Shown here in pieces: positions 10,331-23,128 of a stretch of DNA of 64,000 nucleotides (its first letter is position 1; every line of letters begins with the position of its first letter). This DNA is from Dactylellina haptotyla (Eukaryota > Ascomycota > Orbiliomycetes > Orbiliales > Orbiliaceae). The DNA lies in contig CM062383.1 of the NCBI GenBank assembly GCA_031310005.1, forward strand, positions 2,046,001-2,110,000, given 5' to 3'. The notes below the pieces were generated by a model that saw only the letters and a program-made list of their open reading frames with translations, was not told where the DNA came from and did not search any database. The translations under genes and the position numbers were made by a program.

Positions 10331-13300
10331 CACGGCTCTCCTAGCGAAGGCTTCTAGAACTATCAGAGGTGTGTTGATTGCCCACAAAAAAAAATCAATA
10401 CATTGTTCTTTGTCCTGGAAGGAAAAGAGCCAAAGTAGACCTTCGGGGAGCGATATATCTCTTCATGCCGGTTCCAGATTGAAGACCATATGTTTAAAAC
10501 TCCTTGGATAAAAAAAGATTTTAAAAAACACCAAAAGAACACACACAACGTCCTGAACAAAAGTTTCAGGAGTTAAAATCGTTCGGCCAGTAACACTGGC
10601 TTGTGGACAAAAATCCCATACAAATATCACATAAATCGTTACAGAAGTCACGTCTATGGGTCGTGCGCTTTTTTATTCAAGGAGTTTCTTCAATATACGG
10701 CTTCAATGTAGGACGGTTATACAAGTTATATGTCTGTTCCTCCGTTTCTCTTCTCAGCCTTTCCTTACAGGATAATATGTATTACAAAAAAGGTCATCAA
10801 CACATCTCTGATACTTTGTTGCTTTGGCCGTTGAAATAGGAGAGGGAAAATGGTAAGTTATTTGCGAACAAAAGATTTGCTGCGCTTGTGTGGTGGTCGT
10901 CGTGGTGTGTAGGCGGTTTTCTGTACACGGGAAAAAGCCGTTGAAAAACGTCCGAACAGTTCTTCAGAATTTCCCTTTCAAGAAGTATTTCTACCGTTTA
11001 ACAGCTTCGCCGCGTCAAGGCTTACCCTCCTGTATTTATATATCCCTGTGGCAATATGCGTGACCGTTCGAAGATGTACATCATGCCGTGTAATATATGC
11101 GAGGCGAATTTAAAAAAGACCAAGCATTCCCCAGTGCACACCCTTCGGCCTCTTGCAGATGTACGGATTCAACCAGACGATATCAATATATACGGCGAAG
11201 TAAGCGGCGGTGTGAAAAAAAAAAATAGACACTTCTACCAATTCCCTCCTTCGCCTAGATGGGGTTTTCTGTCAAGTCTAGATCCTAGAAGAAGAAAGAA
11301 AAATACAATGGGACCGTGGCACGCGGGAGTGTAAAATATGTCACGGGTATTCCATACGAGAAAAACGGCCCATCATCTGTAAAGCATTGACCGCTACTCT
11401 TTCTATTTGTTCTGTTTTGGGGGTTGCAAGAAATTTGGTAGCTGCTAAGCTAAATTTACTTGACATCTACATTTAGGGTATCTACAAGCCGGATACCCGG
11501 TGCTTACTGGTACTCTTTTTTAAATCGATACGAGAGAAGGCTGGTGGTTCTGTTGGTGAGAAACACCCGTTCGCTCTTTCTAGCGGTATACGCGAATAGA
11601 AATAGAATATTCCAAGAAGTAGACCCCGTGAAAGTATGTATATCTCGAATTAGAAAAAGGGAAAAAATGCTGTGCTACACTATAACACTCTGAGGAGGAA
11701 GACTGGGCTGTGAAGACCCGCCCCACGGAGATGGGCAGGGTGATACTAATGCTTGATACCTGATACTACCAGTTATTACTTTGTATAGATATACGATGTA
11801 AGAGCGATGGTTTGCGGATGTACGTGTGTCTGTCTTTCCCGGGAATCGTAGCAAGGGCATGTGCTTTTGCATGGCATAGTAAGATTCGATTTTGAATTTT
11901 CTTTTCGATTGTGAGGCAAAAAATCCCCCCCGTGGAAAGTATCCCATACCTCGATGGAGTTATCTGACCTCACTTACGACGCCAAGTCCCACCGCCCAAC
12001 TACCCCTACAGAGCGTGGGATCTTCCGTTACGTTCCTGTTTCATGAAATTTCAGGGAAGGAAAGCGGCGGGTTTTGTTGGCTCTCGAGGCAAGACGGAAA
12101 GCCAGGGTATTTCTGCTGCTTCTTCTTCTTATTTTCTTTCTGTCTGTGCTGTTCTTGAACATGTGCTTGCTTGTGAGGAAGGGGGACGAGAGACAAGAGG
12201 CGGGATGTTTCGCCTATGTCGACCACTTGATCGTCTTACCACTTACATATCGGGGAGACGGCTGTGATGGTTATTTGTTTGATGTGTGGACGTTTTAAGA
12301 ACTTCTATTCTTGAATGAGACGGCTAAAATTGCCATCGAACGGGACATTTTGGAAGGTTTGTTCCCAAAGAAAGAACTGGCGAAAAGAATGAGGATTTCT
12401 CAAAGAAAAGACTAGCTCAGACATACGGCGTCGTATATCGAGCTGAGCTCATGCTGAACTGTCTGGCGAGAGCTGAAGGCGCAAACACTGGAGCTCAGGA
12501 ATGGAGCGAGAGGAGATGTTTAATTCGTTATCTCGAAAAAACTAGACAAGCGGAGCGTCTTTAATCGTTTATGCGATAGATATCATATGATGCTAGCTTT
12601 GTCTCTTGCTTGCTTGCTCTTGGGTTTTCTCTGGCCTATGACATTCGCGGGTTTCACATTTTTTATTCCCGTCGAGTCCGGTATGTAAATGTGGGGTTGG
12701 TTTTATTCCAGCTTCGGTTAGGAACCCTTTCAAAGACCTTTCAAGCACGATTCGATCCGATGTCTTTCGTCGTATCGAATGACGGATCCTGTCGACAAGA
12801 CACAGAAACCCAAGCTAACGTGCATTCACTATTCGCAAGGTGGTGAGAGTGGAAGGCTCTGATCTTTTTTGACTTGCCATCTGCCATATTTGCTATCTCG
12901 CGCCAAAAAAAAATAAAAGATAAACCTGGTTCCCAAGGTCCGAATTATAGTCATCTCATCACCAATAGTAATGATTGCCGTCCATCCATAAGATACATTA
13001 GAAATTCAAAGACACAAGGAAAAAACCTCGTTAACCGGACGAATGAATAGCTCGGAAGACAGAGCAAGATTTGCAAGGTAAGGGTTTTTGGGGTCTTGGG
13101 ATCGAGAATTAGCTTAGCTTAGTATAGCATATTCGCAATTCCCCTTCTTTCCTTTTAACCACGAAGGAAGCAAGGCAGAGCAAAGAGAATCCGTGGTTGA
13201 AACAGATGGCGCCTGTGATAGCACGCTGCTGGATTCCCGGTTTTCTTTCCATTCTCATCTATACCTGTGCAAGCGTACATATTTTTCACACAGGAATTTT

Positions 13301-16300
13301 TCTTTTCACAAACAGATAAAGAAAAGGGAAATCAATAAAATTTTTACTGTCTTTGTAAGCCTTTGTCTGTTTCCGTTCGGATTCCCCCTTGAACGCTGCA
13401 GGGACCTCGAACTCTCGAGCCTTTTGATTGCAGAAGCCGTCCGTGATTTGAAGGAGATGAAAAATGTAAACCTTCTTTCTCATTTCCTTCTTCGAGATGC
13501 CGCATAGTTGCGAAAAGACCAGAGGGTTAATGCCGTACAAAGTATATCCCGCGTTCCATATTTTCTGGGTCCTGCATAGGCGAAAACAACAATGTGGAAT
13601 AAAGGGTCCTCTTTTCTAGGTTCCCCTCTCTTGGGTTCCGCGAGAATACGGGATCACATAGCGATATACTTTGAAGATCTATCGTGAGAGGCGTTCGAAA
13701 TTGTGGAATTTCTTAATCTCTACGTCTCGGGACAATTGTTTTTTGGGCGTAGATCAGAAGGCTAGCCCTTCCGCCGCCGGGCTAGTCGAAAACTGGCTGA
13801 TGATGGGCTTTTGCTTGGTCTTGTTTTTGGGGGGGCAACTCATATCGGACTCTGGATCGGTCATTGGCTTGTTCATGCTAAAAAGTGCTCCTTTAGAAGG
13901 GAACGCACGGCTATCGATAGGGAAAATTCCGACATATTCTGTTGATTATGTCCGGGGTGTTGTTATGCTAAGCCGAGGGCAGGGGAAGAGGAAACCCGCC
14001 GCGCTACGTAATAATGAGCGGGTACGTTGGAATGGGATCAGGAGTAACAAAAGCTGGTTCCATCATCTCTGTCTGTTATTATGATATTATTAACTATCAT
14101 GTTTATCACCCCGTTTATCGGTGCCGATTTTCTCCCCTCTCTGCATTCGAGAGGTAAAGGCGTTACGATGATTGATAACAGGGCAAGAAGAGACGAGGGG
14201 AGCGGATACACTTTAATGCAGGATGCGCAAAGCAGCAGCGTGTGTGTTTCCCCAATGCCATGCCGTGCATAGGTCCGGTCCTGTCCTGCCCAGTGGGACC
14301 GGTCGGTCGCCCACAGGTGGTTATCTTCCCACCCTCCCGCATATATACGCCATGCAGGTGGACCGAATGCAGTAAACTAATTGGGCAGAGCGCAAAGGCT
14401 GAAGACAACCCTATTCGGGAGGGTCCAAATGGCTTATTAGAGTTGGGTTGCTTTAACGAATTAACAGTGTCTTAACTCGATCGGATGAAATCGAGTGTTG
14501 ATTCGCTCGAGAAAATCCCTTCTTTCTTCATAGTGGACCTGGTCGCCTTACCTAATGTAGTCGAAGAGGTCCGGTATGAAGGAAGGTGTCTCTTGTGACT
14601 ATTGCCTTTGAAAACGGCGAGAGTAGCAGGTCCGTAACTCCCTCGAGTGGAGGGCCTGCGGCGCCTTGTCCTTCTGATCCGCCTATCATTGGGATATCAT
14701 ACGACAGCCTTGGGTGTTTCTTCCCACAGAAAAGGATGTCGAAGGGGTGGAAAGAAAAGGGCATGTGGTTGTCAAACAAGGGAGTTAGATTATACAATAC
14801 AACAACATCCCGGGCGGTAGATACCGGTGCGCTCGTTGTAATCATGCAGCAATTTATGTAAAGGAAAGAGAGAATATCTGAGGGTGACGGTCCTTTGTTC
14901 CTTTATTCGTTTCGTGTTTGAACACGTTTTTTTTGGTACCTGAATTTTGATGGGTCTGGGATGGGCTGGCTGTGCGTGAGCAAGCCTCCAATTTTGATTC
15001 TTTTTTTTTCTTCTGTTTCCCGCTCCCTTCCACTACGCGTTTCTGCCCCAGACCAAGACGTGGATTGGATGGAGGTAAAGGTGACGAAAGGGCTGGTTTT
15101 ACTGCCGCCGCTGCTTTCGTGCAGCAAGGGGAGGATCAGGTACCGTTTGTTTCCCTAAAGTCAAGAACTAAAAGCCCAAAGCTAGAGGGCGAGTCAGCCC
15201 CTTGCAACCGCACATACGTGCTGTGTCCGTTCCGCAATGTTTTTGGCACAAGTGCTGCAGCAGAGGGCAAAGGAAAGGGGAGACGAGAAGTGTTGAAGGT
15301 GCGAGACTGGCAAGCTTGGCGATTCCTGTAACGAAGGGCGCTTTCAGACGCGGTCTGTTTCCAGCGAGTGGCATTCTTGGGGGGACTGAAATTTCAATTT
15401 ATTATTACAATTTTCTTATACGCCATGTTGCCTTTGTAGACGGTCTAACAGACGGAGTGGTGGTGGTGGTGGTGGTGCACAGCATTAACGCTAGCAGGCA
15501 GGCTGGGCAAAGTAGGTAATTGACGAAGGGTGCGAGTGATGGGAATGGGGGTGGGCTTTGCCTCGTCAAGGGATTACATTGGTGATGATTATCAGACATC
15601 ATTTGCAGGCTACCTACATTACAGCGAACGGAATAGAGGGGTGGGAAAGTGGTGGGGAGCGCCAGCTGACTGAACAGGTTAAGCAGGTTGCGGATTTTTC
15701 ACGAACATACAGTAGACACATTCATTCTTGCGGGCGTTGTATGTAATATACGAGGTATACTGGATGTATATACTTGATCTCGGTATATGTGATGGATGTG
15801 GGACGGGTACGGCAGGCTCAGGAACCAAGAGGGAGAAGCATCCAACCACGCCATGCCATGCCGCCGACAAGAGAAAAAGAAATATCAAAGAAACAGTAGG
15901 TTTCTGGAAGGGGATGTGATGATAAAAAAATAAAAAACGAGGAAGAGGTCAAGTCAACTAATCCAACAGGACGGTATCAGCTTGGGAAGCAGCTGTAACG
16001 GAATTCCATGTACTCCGTATGCAATCTGATAGTTATTTGCGTCGGCCGCCCCGCAAACCTGTAACCTGACCATTACCGTTTCCGAGAGGCCATGCTGGGC
16101 GTTCCAGACGCTAGCGTAGTTTCTTTAGTTCCTTTCAAGTCGCTAAGTCGACGGGATCCCGTTGTGTTGCCCGTGATCATTTGCTGCGATTATTTCGTAC
16201 TGGAAAGGAAGAAGGGGAACATGGGATGGATGGATAAAAGTAACAAAGCCGACGAGATTCTCCGACGATTTTCAAGCATCTGTTCTCTCTCTTCTCTCTT

Positions 16301-16600
16301 CTCCCTTATTGGGGCGACGCTTTCCCTCTGCTGGCTTTCTTCCACATCCAAATCGAATTCTTTTTGTATTCTGCCGCATTATCCTTCGCGGGGAATATCA
16401 TAAATCCAGCCAACCATCTCATACAAAATAAGTGTTAATTATTGCTACACTATCCGCTCTCCCCACAGCAGTGGTACCCTTTGAGCGAACCCTGGTCCGT
16501 TTTGCAAAAGCCATAGGAAAAATAAAATACGCAAAAAACGTCGTCAAAAACGGGAACAAAGTGCTTAGCTAGAGACAGACCCAAGATCGAGGGAGAGATA
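10331..16600. other. Long stretch without recognisable genes
   Basis: About 6.3 kb in which no frame on either strand shows domain-like sequence or a plausible splice-connected chain. Base composition is near balanced, with poly-purine and poly-pyrimidine runs, a GTG run at 15458-15478, and scattered TATA-like words. It does not look like decayed transposon sequence. The stretch may be regulatory or may carry non-coding RNA; nothing in the sequence decides this. Confidence 0.4.
15458..15478. repeat. (GTG)n trinucleotide run
   Basis: About seven GTG units in the gene-free interval; no reading frame is supported around it. Confidence 0.8.
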
Positions 16601-18981
16601 TCCTGCGGAGCCACTGACCAATCCGCATATATTGATTCTCACATCCTCTTCCTCTTTTTGAATTGTTTCTTCTTTCTTTTGGCTCTTTCTCGAGTTCTCT
16701 TGTCTGTTTCAATTTATTGAATGTCAAGAGGTAGAATAAGAAGATAGAAATCCGCCCCTACCGGTTTCGACAAGTTTTGTCTCGTTTTTAACAAAAAATT
16801 TTAATTACGATCATCGACCCGGACCTGGACACATTTCCTTGTGTCCTTTCATCGGAAACACTTTGCCTGCGAAGACCACGAATTACGCACACTACCTCAA
16901 CAAGTCTGCACTATCCTACCAGCCGGCCCCGTTTCTTCCAATCCTACGAGCAAGGGAAAGAATAACACACCCAATAATCCTACGATAGAGTAAGTTTTTG
17001 GTTTTTCTGCGCTTATCAAAATATTACGGTCTTCTATTCCATTTCTATTGCATCCCCCAATTTTTTTTTTTCAATTTGTCTCCTTTATCGATAATTCACG
17101 GTCAGAAAAAATTCCAGTGGTCTGTCTCCCCTTGTCCCACACATTTGCATTTTATTTTGGAATTTATAACCACCAGTCGGCGAGGGCTGTACGTTACGGG
17201 ACCGGCCAAGTCGGTTGCATTGAGGAAAAGAGGGTCACCACCGTTCACCGTCCCCCATTTCCACCTGGTTGGGGATTTTTTCCCTTTCTCTCTCTCTCAG
17301 TCTCTCAGACTTTTTCCTTTGCTATTCGAATAATTTTGTTTTCCCCTTCCTTCTTAATTCCTGAGACCGGCCGGGTCGGGGCAGAACAGGGACATACCCG
17401 GGTCAAGTGGCCAGTGGACGGACGAACCGCGGGTTTTGGATCGGATTGAACAAATCTCGAAGCGGTGCTCGACTGAACCTGCTGCTTGCTGGCTTGGCCG
17501 TGTGGGCGGGCGTGGTCAGTTTAGGTTAGTTGTTAGCGAGCGACTTGGGTGGTGGTGGCTAGCAACCAAGCCCAGAAACTGGAAACTGGAAACTAAACTG
17601 CCGCCGGGCGAGAGAATTCGTTCATTCCCCAGCGGACAGGACCCTGAACGACGGCCTGACTGACCTCACCGCGCGGAGGGTGGTTTAACTGCACACTATT
17701 CTGCTACTGCACCACCGTGTTCGAATTTTTCCCTTTCTTGCCGTCCGCCCTCTTCTATTTCATCTATCTATCTACCTACTACACTCTCCCCTTCACACAT
17801 TCACACATCTCTAACATCGTCGCTGGTAAGAACAAACCCTCCCTGCTGCCCCCGTCACACAAATCCCCCGTGTTCTCTTCTTCTGCTGCTGCTGCTGCTC
17901 TCCTTGTGTGGCCGTTCTCGCAGCCGGCATTCTGTTTGTTCTCTTCCGAGTAGTACTACAGAGGGAAGAAAAAAAAAAAAAAAAGGTAGAGTGTCTGATT
18001 GATGCACCTGCCTGAGAGCCTGCCGGCCTTCCTCTCTGCTTCCCTCTCCATCCTGTCTTCTCCCGCGGTGGGAACGAAAGGACATCGTCGCCAGCTTGCG
18101 CAGACTCGGAGGATCAGCTTTCTCTCATTCTTGCAGTCGTTTTCGAGGGCGGAGAGCGAGAGGCTATATGCGGTGGCCTAGCGTATAATTAATAACCTCA
18201 CCGCACAGCAGCACACTGCTCTGGGCGACTGACCGCCAGCCCGTTTTCCTCCCACCGACGTCCCTCCGCTTCACCCTTCTCCTCCACCTGCTCCCTCCCG
18301 TCGTTCCCCAGTGCGTATCTCCAAGCCCGAGGTAGTGTCTACCTATACATTCAGATACGCACGTATATATACACACATACATACTCTCGCCGTGGCTGGA
18401 ATCTCCGTTATCACCTTCGTTCTCTCCCTCTGCCCCCTGTTTCGTCCGAAGGTTAGCACCCGTATACGCAACAACGCCGGCTGCCTTCCTGCCCTTCCTT
18501 CCTGCCCTTCCCTCCGCCTCACCAAAACCACACCGCCGGAAAAGTGCACCGAAACTCACGCGAAGAATTTTACTCTCTCCAGGAAATCGAATCGAACGAT
18601 CAAAGGCCTCCCCATGAGCCTCTGAGTCTCCTCTCCTCTAAGCCCTCTCGGCCACCCGTTTATTCTTTAAACGCGAAGGGAGTCCCTCGAGTTGGCCTTC
18701 GACCCTAAACCTCCCGCGGTATCCTTCCTCGTTCCCACGGCGGGCAACACCAAAAAAAATAGACGGCCCTGGAAACGCTTCAAGGGGACACCTGCTGCGA
18801 TATTGGCCTCGGTTTCAGCGACGCAGCACTGACTAATCCTCCCAATCCCTCGATTGCCTCGTCTCCCCGCCGCTTCTCTCCCTCTCCTCTGCACCTTCAC
18901 CTCCGTTGGTCCCTTTCCTCGATCAACCTTCAATCTTCCCGGTAGCGTTGCCGTCCCGTCCCTCGTATCATTTCGACAACA
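16600..18981 (+). promoter_or_regulatory. Probable long promoter and leader of the LAMMER kinase gene
   Basis: The 2.4 kb upstream of the kinase start codon is rich in CT tracts (17275-17310, 18010-18060, 18240-18300, 18480-18510) and contains strong donor-like sites, e.g. gtaagt at 16989 and gtaaga at 17825, as expected of a spliced 5' untranslated leader. A run of about 18 A lies near 17966-17983. Short upstream ATG frames are present. That it is transcribed leader is inference. Confidence 0.35.
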
Positions 18982-21617
18982 ATGTCGGTCCCGTCAACCG
19001 CAACACTCCACTATCCGCACCACCCTCATCACTCCCACCAGTCTCCGCCCTACGGCTATCTCAATACCCTCCCCCAGCACAATCTGTACTACAGGTCGAA
19101 TTCTGGCACTCAACAGGTGTGTACTCATTTTATCAATTTATTATTTTTCACTTGTGATATTTGTTCAGACCATCTTGTTTTTCCCCCCTTCAGTAGTGTA
19201 CATTTTTTATTCCTCTTTTTTTCTTCCTGTGTGGAAATTATTTTGCTCGACAATAATTCTTCTACGCTTTTCCCTATGTGAATATGCCGGCTAACATCTA
19301 GGGTACGCTCTTCTCTCCGCCCGTCCCCCCTTCTATAGCCGCAGCCACCGTATCAACCACAAAGCCAGAGGTACAGTACCGAGATGAGACCGTCAGGTTC
19401 TGTCGCTAGCTCCACCGCGCCTACACCATCTGCAACTGGAAAAAGACGCAGGAGGACAACACCAGACTGGAAAGAATTCTACAAAAACGGTATCCCCAAA
19501 GAAATCATCGTTATCGATGATACTCCTCCGCCAGAACCTACCCCCAAGAGAGCCAGTCGTACGAATCAAACCGCCACCCGAGTCCCACGTCCCGTCTCTC
19601 AGCATTCTGCCCTAAACACACGAGTTCACAACCCAGTCTCCCAAGCATCAACCGCAACAACATCACAACCGTCTAAGCGAAGAAAAATTGCCGCCACCGG
19701 TTCGACATCAACTGCTGCTGCTGCTGTTAACTCCCGGTATGATACGAATCATCATGATGTGTACGGATCCACGCCGTACTCCGTGACACAGACTCCGGCA
19801 TACGCGTCTCAGGGGTCTAGCGCTAATACGGCCAGTGCTTCCTCCAGAGGTTACAATGGTACCGAGACTGCTGCTACGTCATTAGCCTCGACGATTGGAG
19901 ATTCGGCGTCTGTTGCGGGTACAAAGAGGAAAAGAGTTACCCGAGGCAGCATGGCGAAGAAGCAGACTGACGCATTTGCTCACTATCAACCTCCCCCACA
20001 TCCTCCTATCAAAGCCAAGGAGGTGAACGTGAGGCGGGTGGAAGATGTAAGCCTTCCCGTTCTCCCTTGCAACGTTCATATCCAACCGTTGCATGAGGTG
20101 ATATTGGTCAGTGGGTATATACAGCCAGCTAACAAAAAATCCTTTTTAGCATCCTAAATCCAACCAAAAGGTTGACGATGACGAAGGTCATTATATCGTG
20201 ACCCCTGGTGCCTATCTCACCAACAGATGTAAGTTACACTCAGGCATCCTCACTCTAGATATTCGTCTAACGAGTTCCCCTAGATCGGATCATTAAATTA
20301 CTCGGCCAAGGCACCTTCGGAAAAGTTGTTCAGGCGTTCGACGGCCAGAAGAACGAGTACTGTGCCATTAAGATTATCCGATCCGTCCAAAAGTACCGTG
20401 ATGCTAGCAAAATCGAACTACGCGTTCTGTCGACGCTCGGAAAGAACGATGGTGAAAACAGAAACAAGTGTATTCATCTGAGAGACTGCTTCGATTACAG
20501 GAATCATATCTGTATCGTGACTGATCTCCTCGGCATGTCTGTCTTTGATTTCCTCAAATCCAACTCCTTTATCCCGTTCCCAAGCAGCCAGATCCAATCC
20601 TTTGCCCGACAGTTGTTCACAAGCGTGGCCTGTAAGTTGTCCCGACTCGCTCTCCTTACGAACGCCGCTAACATCATCCCTAAGTCCTTCATGATCTCAA
20701 TCTGATCCACACCGATCTCAAGCCGGAGAACATCCTTCTCATGCACAACACTTCCGAGACTTTCACATACAACAGAGTCATCCCCTCTTCGACTCACTCT
20801 AACCCTCGCAAAGCCCAAACTCGGAAGATCTTGCTTGACACGGAGATCAGACTGATAGATTTCGGGTCTGCCACCTTTGATGATGAGTATCACTCGTCAG
20901 TTGTGTCTACGCGACACTATCGGGCGCCTGAGATCATTCTCGGCCTCGGATGGAGTTTCCCTTGCGACATCTGGAGTATCGGGTGTATTCTTGTCGAATT
21001 CTATACAGGTGACGCCCTGTTCCAGACTCACGACAACCTCGAACACCTCGCGATGATGCGAACCGTTTGCAATGCCGACATTGAGACTAGGCTCGTCAGA
21101 CAGGCTATTTCCAAAACCCAGAACTCCAATAGCCCTGCCTCAAGGTATTTATCACCTATGAAATGTTGTGTTTGATCTCTGCTAATTTGATCCTTTAGAT
21201 TCTTCCGCAACAACAAGCTCGACTATCCCAATAATGAAACTTCTAAAACAAGTCGCCGATACGTGAAAGCGATGCGTCGTTTGGAAGTAAGTTTCCTCCA
21301 TGTCAGGTATGGATGAGAGGGGTTGCTAACAATATGTCTAGGAAATGATCCCACAAACTTGTAGCTTCTACCGTCAGCTTCTCGATCTTCTCAAGAAGAT
21401 CTTCGTCTACGATCCCGCCAAGCGAATAAGCGCCCGTGATGCCTTGAAACACCCATGGTTCAACGAAGTTATCAGGGACGAGGGCATCACCGTTGCCCAG
21501 ATGCGGATCGACCGAGAAGTTGAAATGGAAAGAGAGCTCCGAAGGCGGCGGGAAGGGAATAGCGATACCGAACCTGAGGACGACGAGACCGAAGCGGAAG
21601 CTGAGGCGGACGACTAA
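18982..21617 (+). CDS. LAMMER-family (CLK/Kns1-like) dual-specificity protein kinase
   Basis: Seven exons: 18982..19116, 19339..20046, 20150..20228, 20284..20631, 20685..21144, 21199..21286 and 21342..21617 (697 residues). LAMMER kinases phosphorylate SR-type splicing factors and regulate growth and development. The first 300 residues are His/Pro/Ser-rich with basic patches ([16 protein letters not shown]) resembling nuclear localisation signals. The kinase domain runs from about 308 to 650: glycine loop [12 protein letters not shown] lysine K337 in CAIKII, EKYRDAA-like [10 protein letters not shown], catalytic HTDLKPEN (D434), DFG at 482-484, and [16 protein letters not shown]. The family signature is changed: EHLAMMR-T at about 543-550 instead of EHLAMME-R. 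The acidic tail is [12 protein letters not shown]. Exon 2 acceptor (tatag at 19338) was preferred over an earlier ctag that sits too close to the branch site. The smallest exons are the least certain. Confidence 0.92.
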
Positions 21618-23128
21618 ATCTTAAATAATGTCGATATATCACGAAACCGGCGTAACATACATCCTTTTTAAACGGATAAAAAGGGAATACACCTCGGAAA
21701 TCATTTGCATCATTTTATAGCGCTATCACGATACGGTTTCTCACATGGGAAAGGCAGCGAGGCGGAGGATTGTATATTTTTTTTATTCAAAAACCTTGCT
21801 ATCGGTTTCTTTATAGTTTTCACTGCAGGCACAGGCATATATCAACACCTTTTGCTTTTCTGCTCGGTTTGCATGTTTCCTTTATTCTACTGTGTCTGTT
21901 TTTCGAGTTCAGCCTCTACTCTCTTCCTGTTTCACATTCCTCACATAATGATCATGCACGACTCTGGGTAAAATAACTTTCCTTCTTTTTATATATATAC
22001 GAGGCGAAAACCAAACAGGCGGTTAAATGGGTTCCTTTTATCTTTTTTTCTCCTAATGGTTAATCATACTTGTCTTGTCGTTTCTTATCTTTCTTTTTTT
22101 ATTTCTTGCCGATATGATAAAACAATCACGCTTTCTAACCTGCCGACAAATCTGCCTTTATCTCTCCAACACCACGCCTTTTTATCCCCGTCTTGTTTCT
22201 TTTGCCAGAAAAGAAAAATATGTTGATAGTTTTGGTTCGAAGTTCAAAGGCATTCGTTTGCGGTGTGTGTTCGCGTTAGAGAGGCTCTGTGAGCGAAGTG
22301 TGTCTTTCTCTTTTTTTGGCTTGGACTGGCATACACATATAAATTGATATTCTCAATTGAGTGATTGGTGGGTGCTTGTTTCCGAAGCACGGTAGCACGC
22401 GAATATTTCTTCCCTTGCGAATTCGAATCGCTAGCCATCTCTCAGCCATCGCAATTTCCATTTCCAACAATCCTGGACAACATTAACTTGATGCCTTTTC
22501 TTCATCTTTTTCTGACTGACTGCCTATCTCTGGTCAAAAATTGATACGGTACTTCATGTTCATACTTTCATACATTTTCTGGTCTTTCTTGTATCTTTTT
22601 TTGTTTCTTGCCCTGTGGATATATATTTGCCCTCCCCTATTCTTTTTCTTTGTTCCACCGTGGCTGGGGGTTTTTGGCTATCGGTGGCTGGTGTTTTAAG
22701 ATATTTTCTATATCGGGTGTTCTTTTTCCTTACTGTCTTTATTTTGAATGTGGATCCTTTTACTGGCGTTTTTCTTTCTTATTACACTTTGACGAAGTAT
22801 TGAGATGCTGGGGCGCAAGAAGGACAAATATTACATACGTTGGTTTCGCTACTTGGTAATTACCATACCATGGTATCTACTTGCCATTGTATATTTTATC
22901 TAGTTTTGTTCATTTGTAGAATTTTTAGACCGTAAGAGTATTATTATGATTACAAAATGAGAGACCGAATGTGGTCAGTTATCAAGAAAGTGCTTGGAAG
23001 TTGAAGAGCTAAAATGCATGCCTGAGAACTCCAGTAAAAACATATTCCTCACAAACCTAGTATCAACCCCTTATCTTCGTCGATTTCGCAAGCGAAGCAT
23101 GGTAGTTTTTGGTGTAAATAGTACCGGA
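21618..23128. other. Convergent intergenic region, no gene seen
   Basis: About 1.5 kb of T-rich sequence between the kinase (+) and the DUF2458-type gene (-). The frames present are Phe/Leu/Ser-rich translations of T-runs. It contains the 3' flanks of both genes; the kinase may have a long 3' untranslated region. Confidence 0.45.

Noticed and set aside
13671-14084. 137-codon frame in the gene-free interval
   Set aside because: No recognisable motif, atypical residue order for a protein and no continuing exon.
19301-19338. Earlier acceptor (ctag at 19300) for kinase exon 2
   Set aside because: It lies only a few bases from the CTAAC branch site and puts the downstream kinase frame out of phase; tatag at 19338 keeps it.
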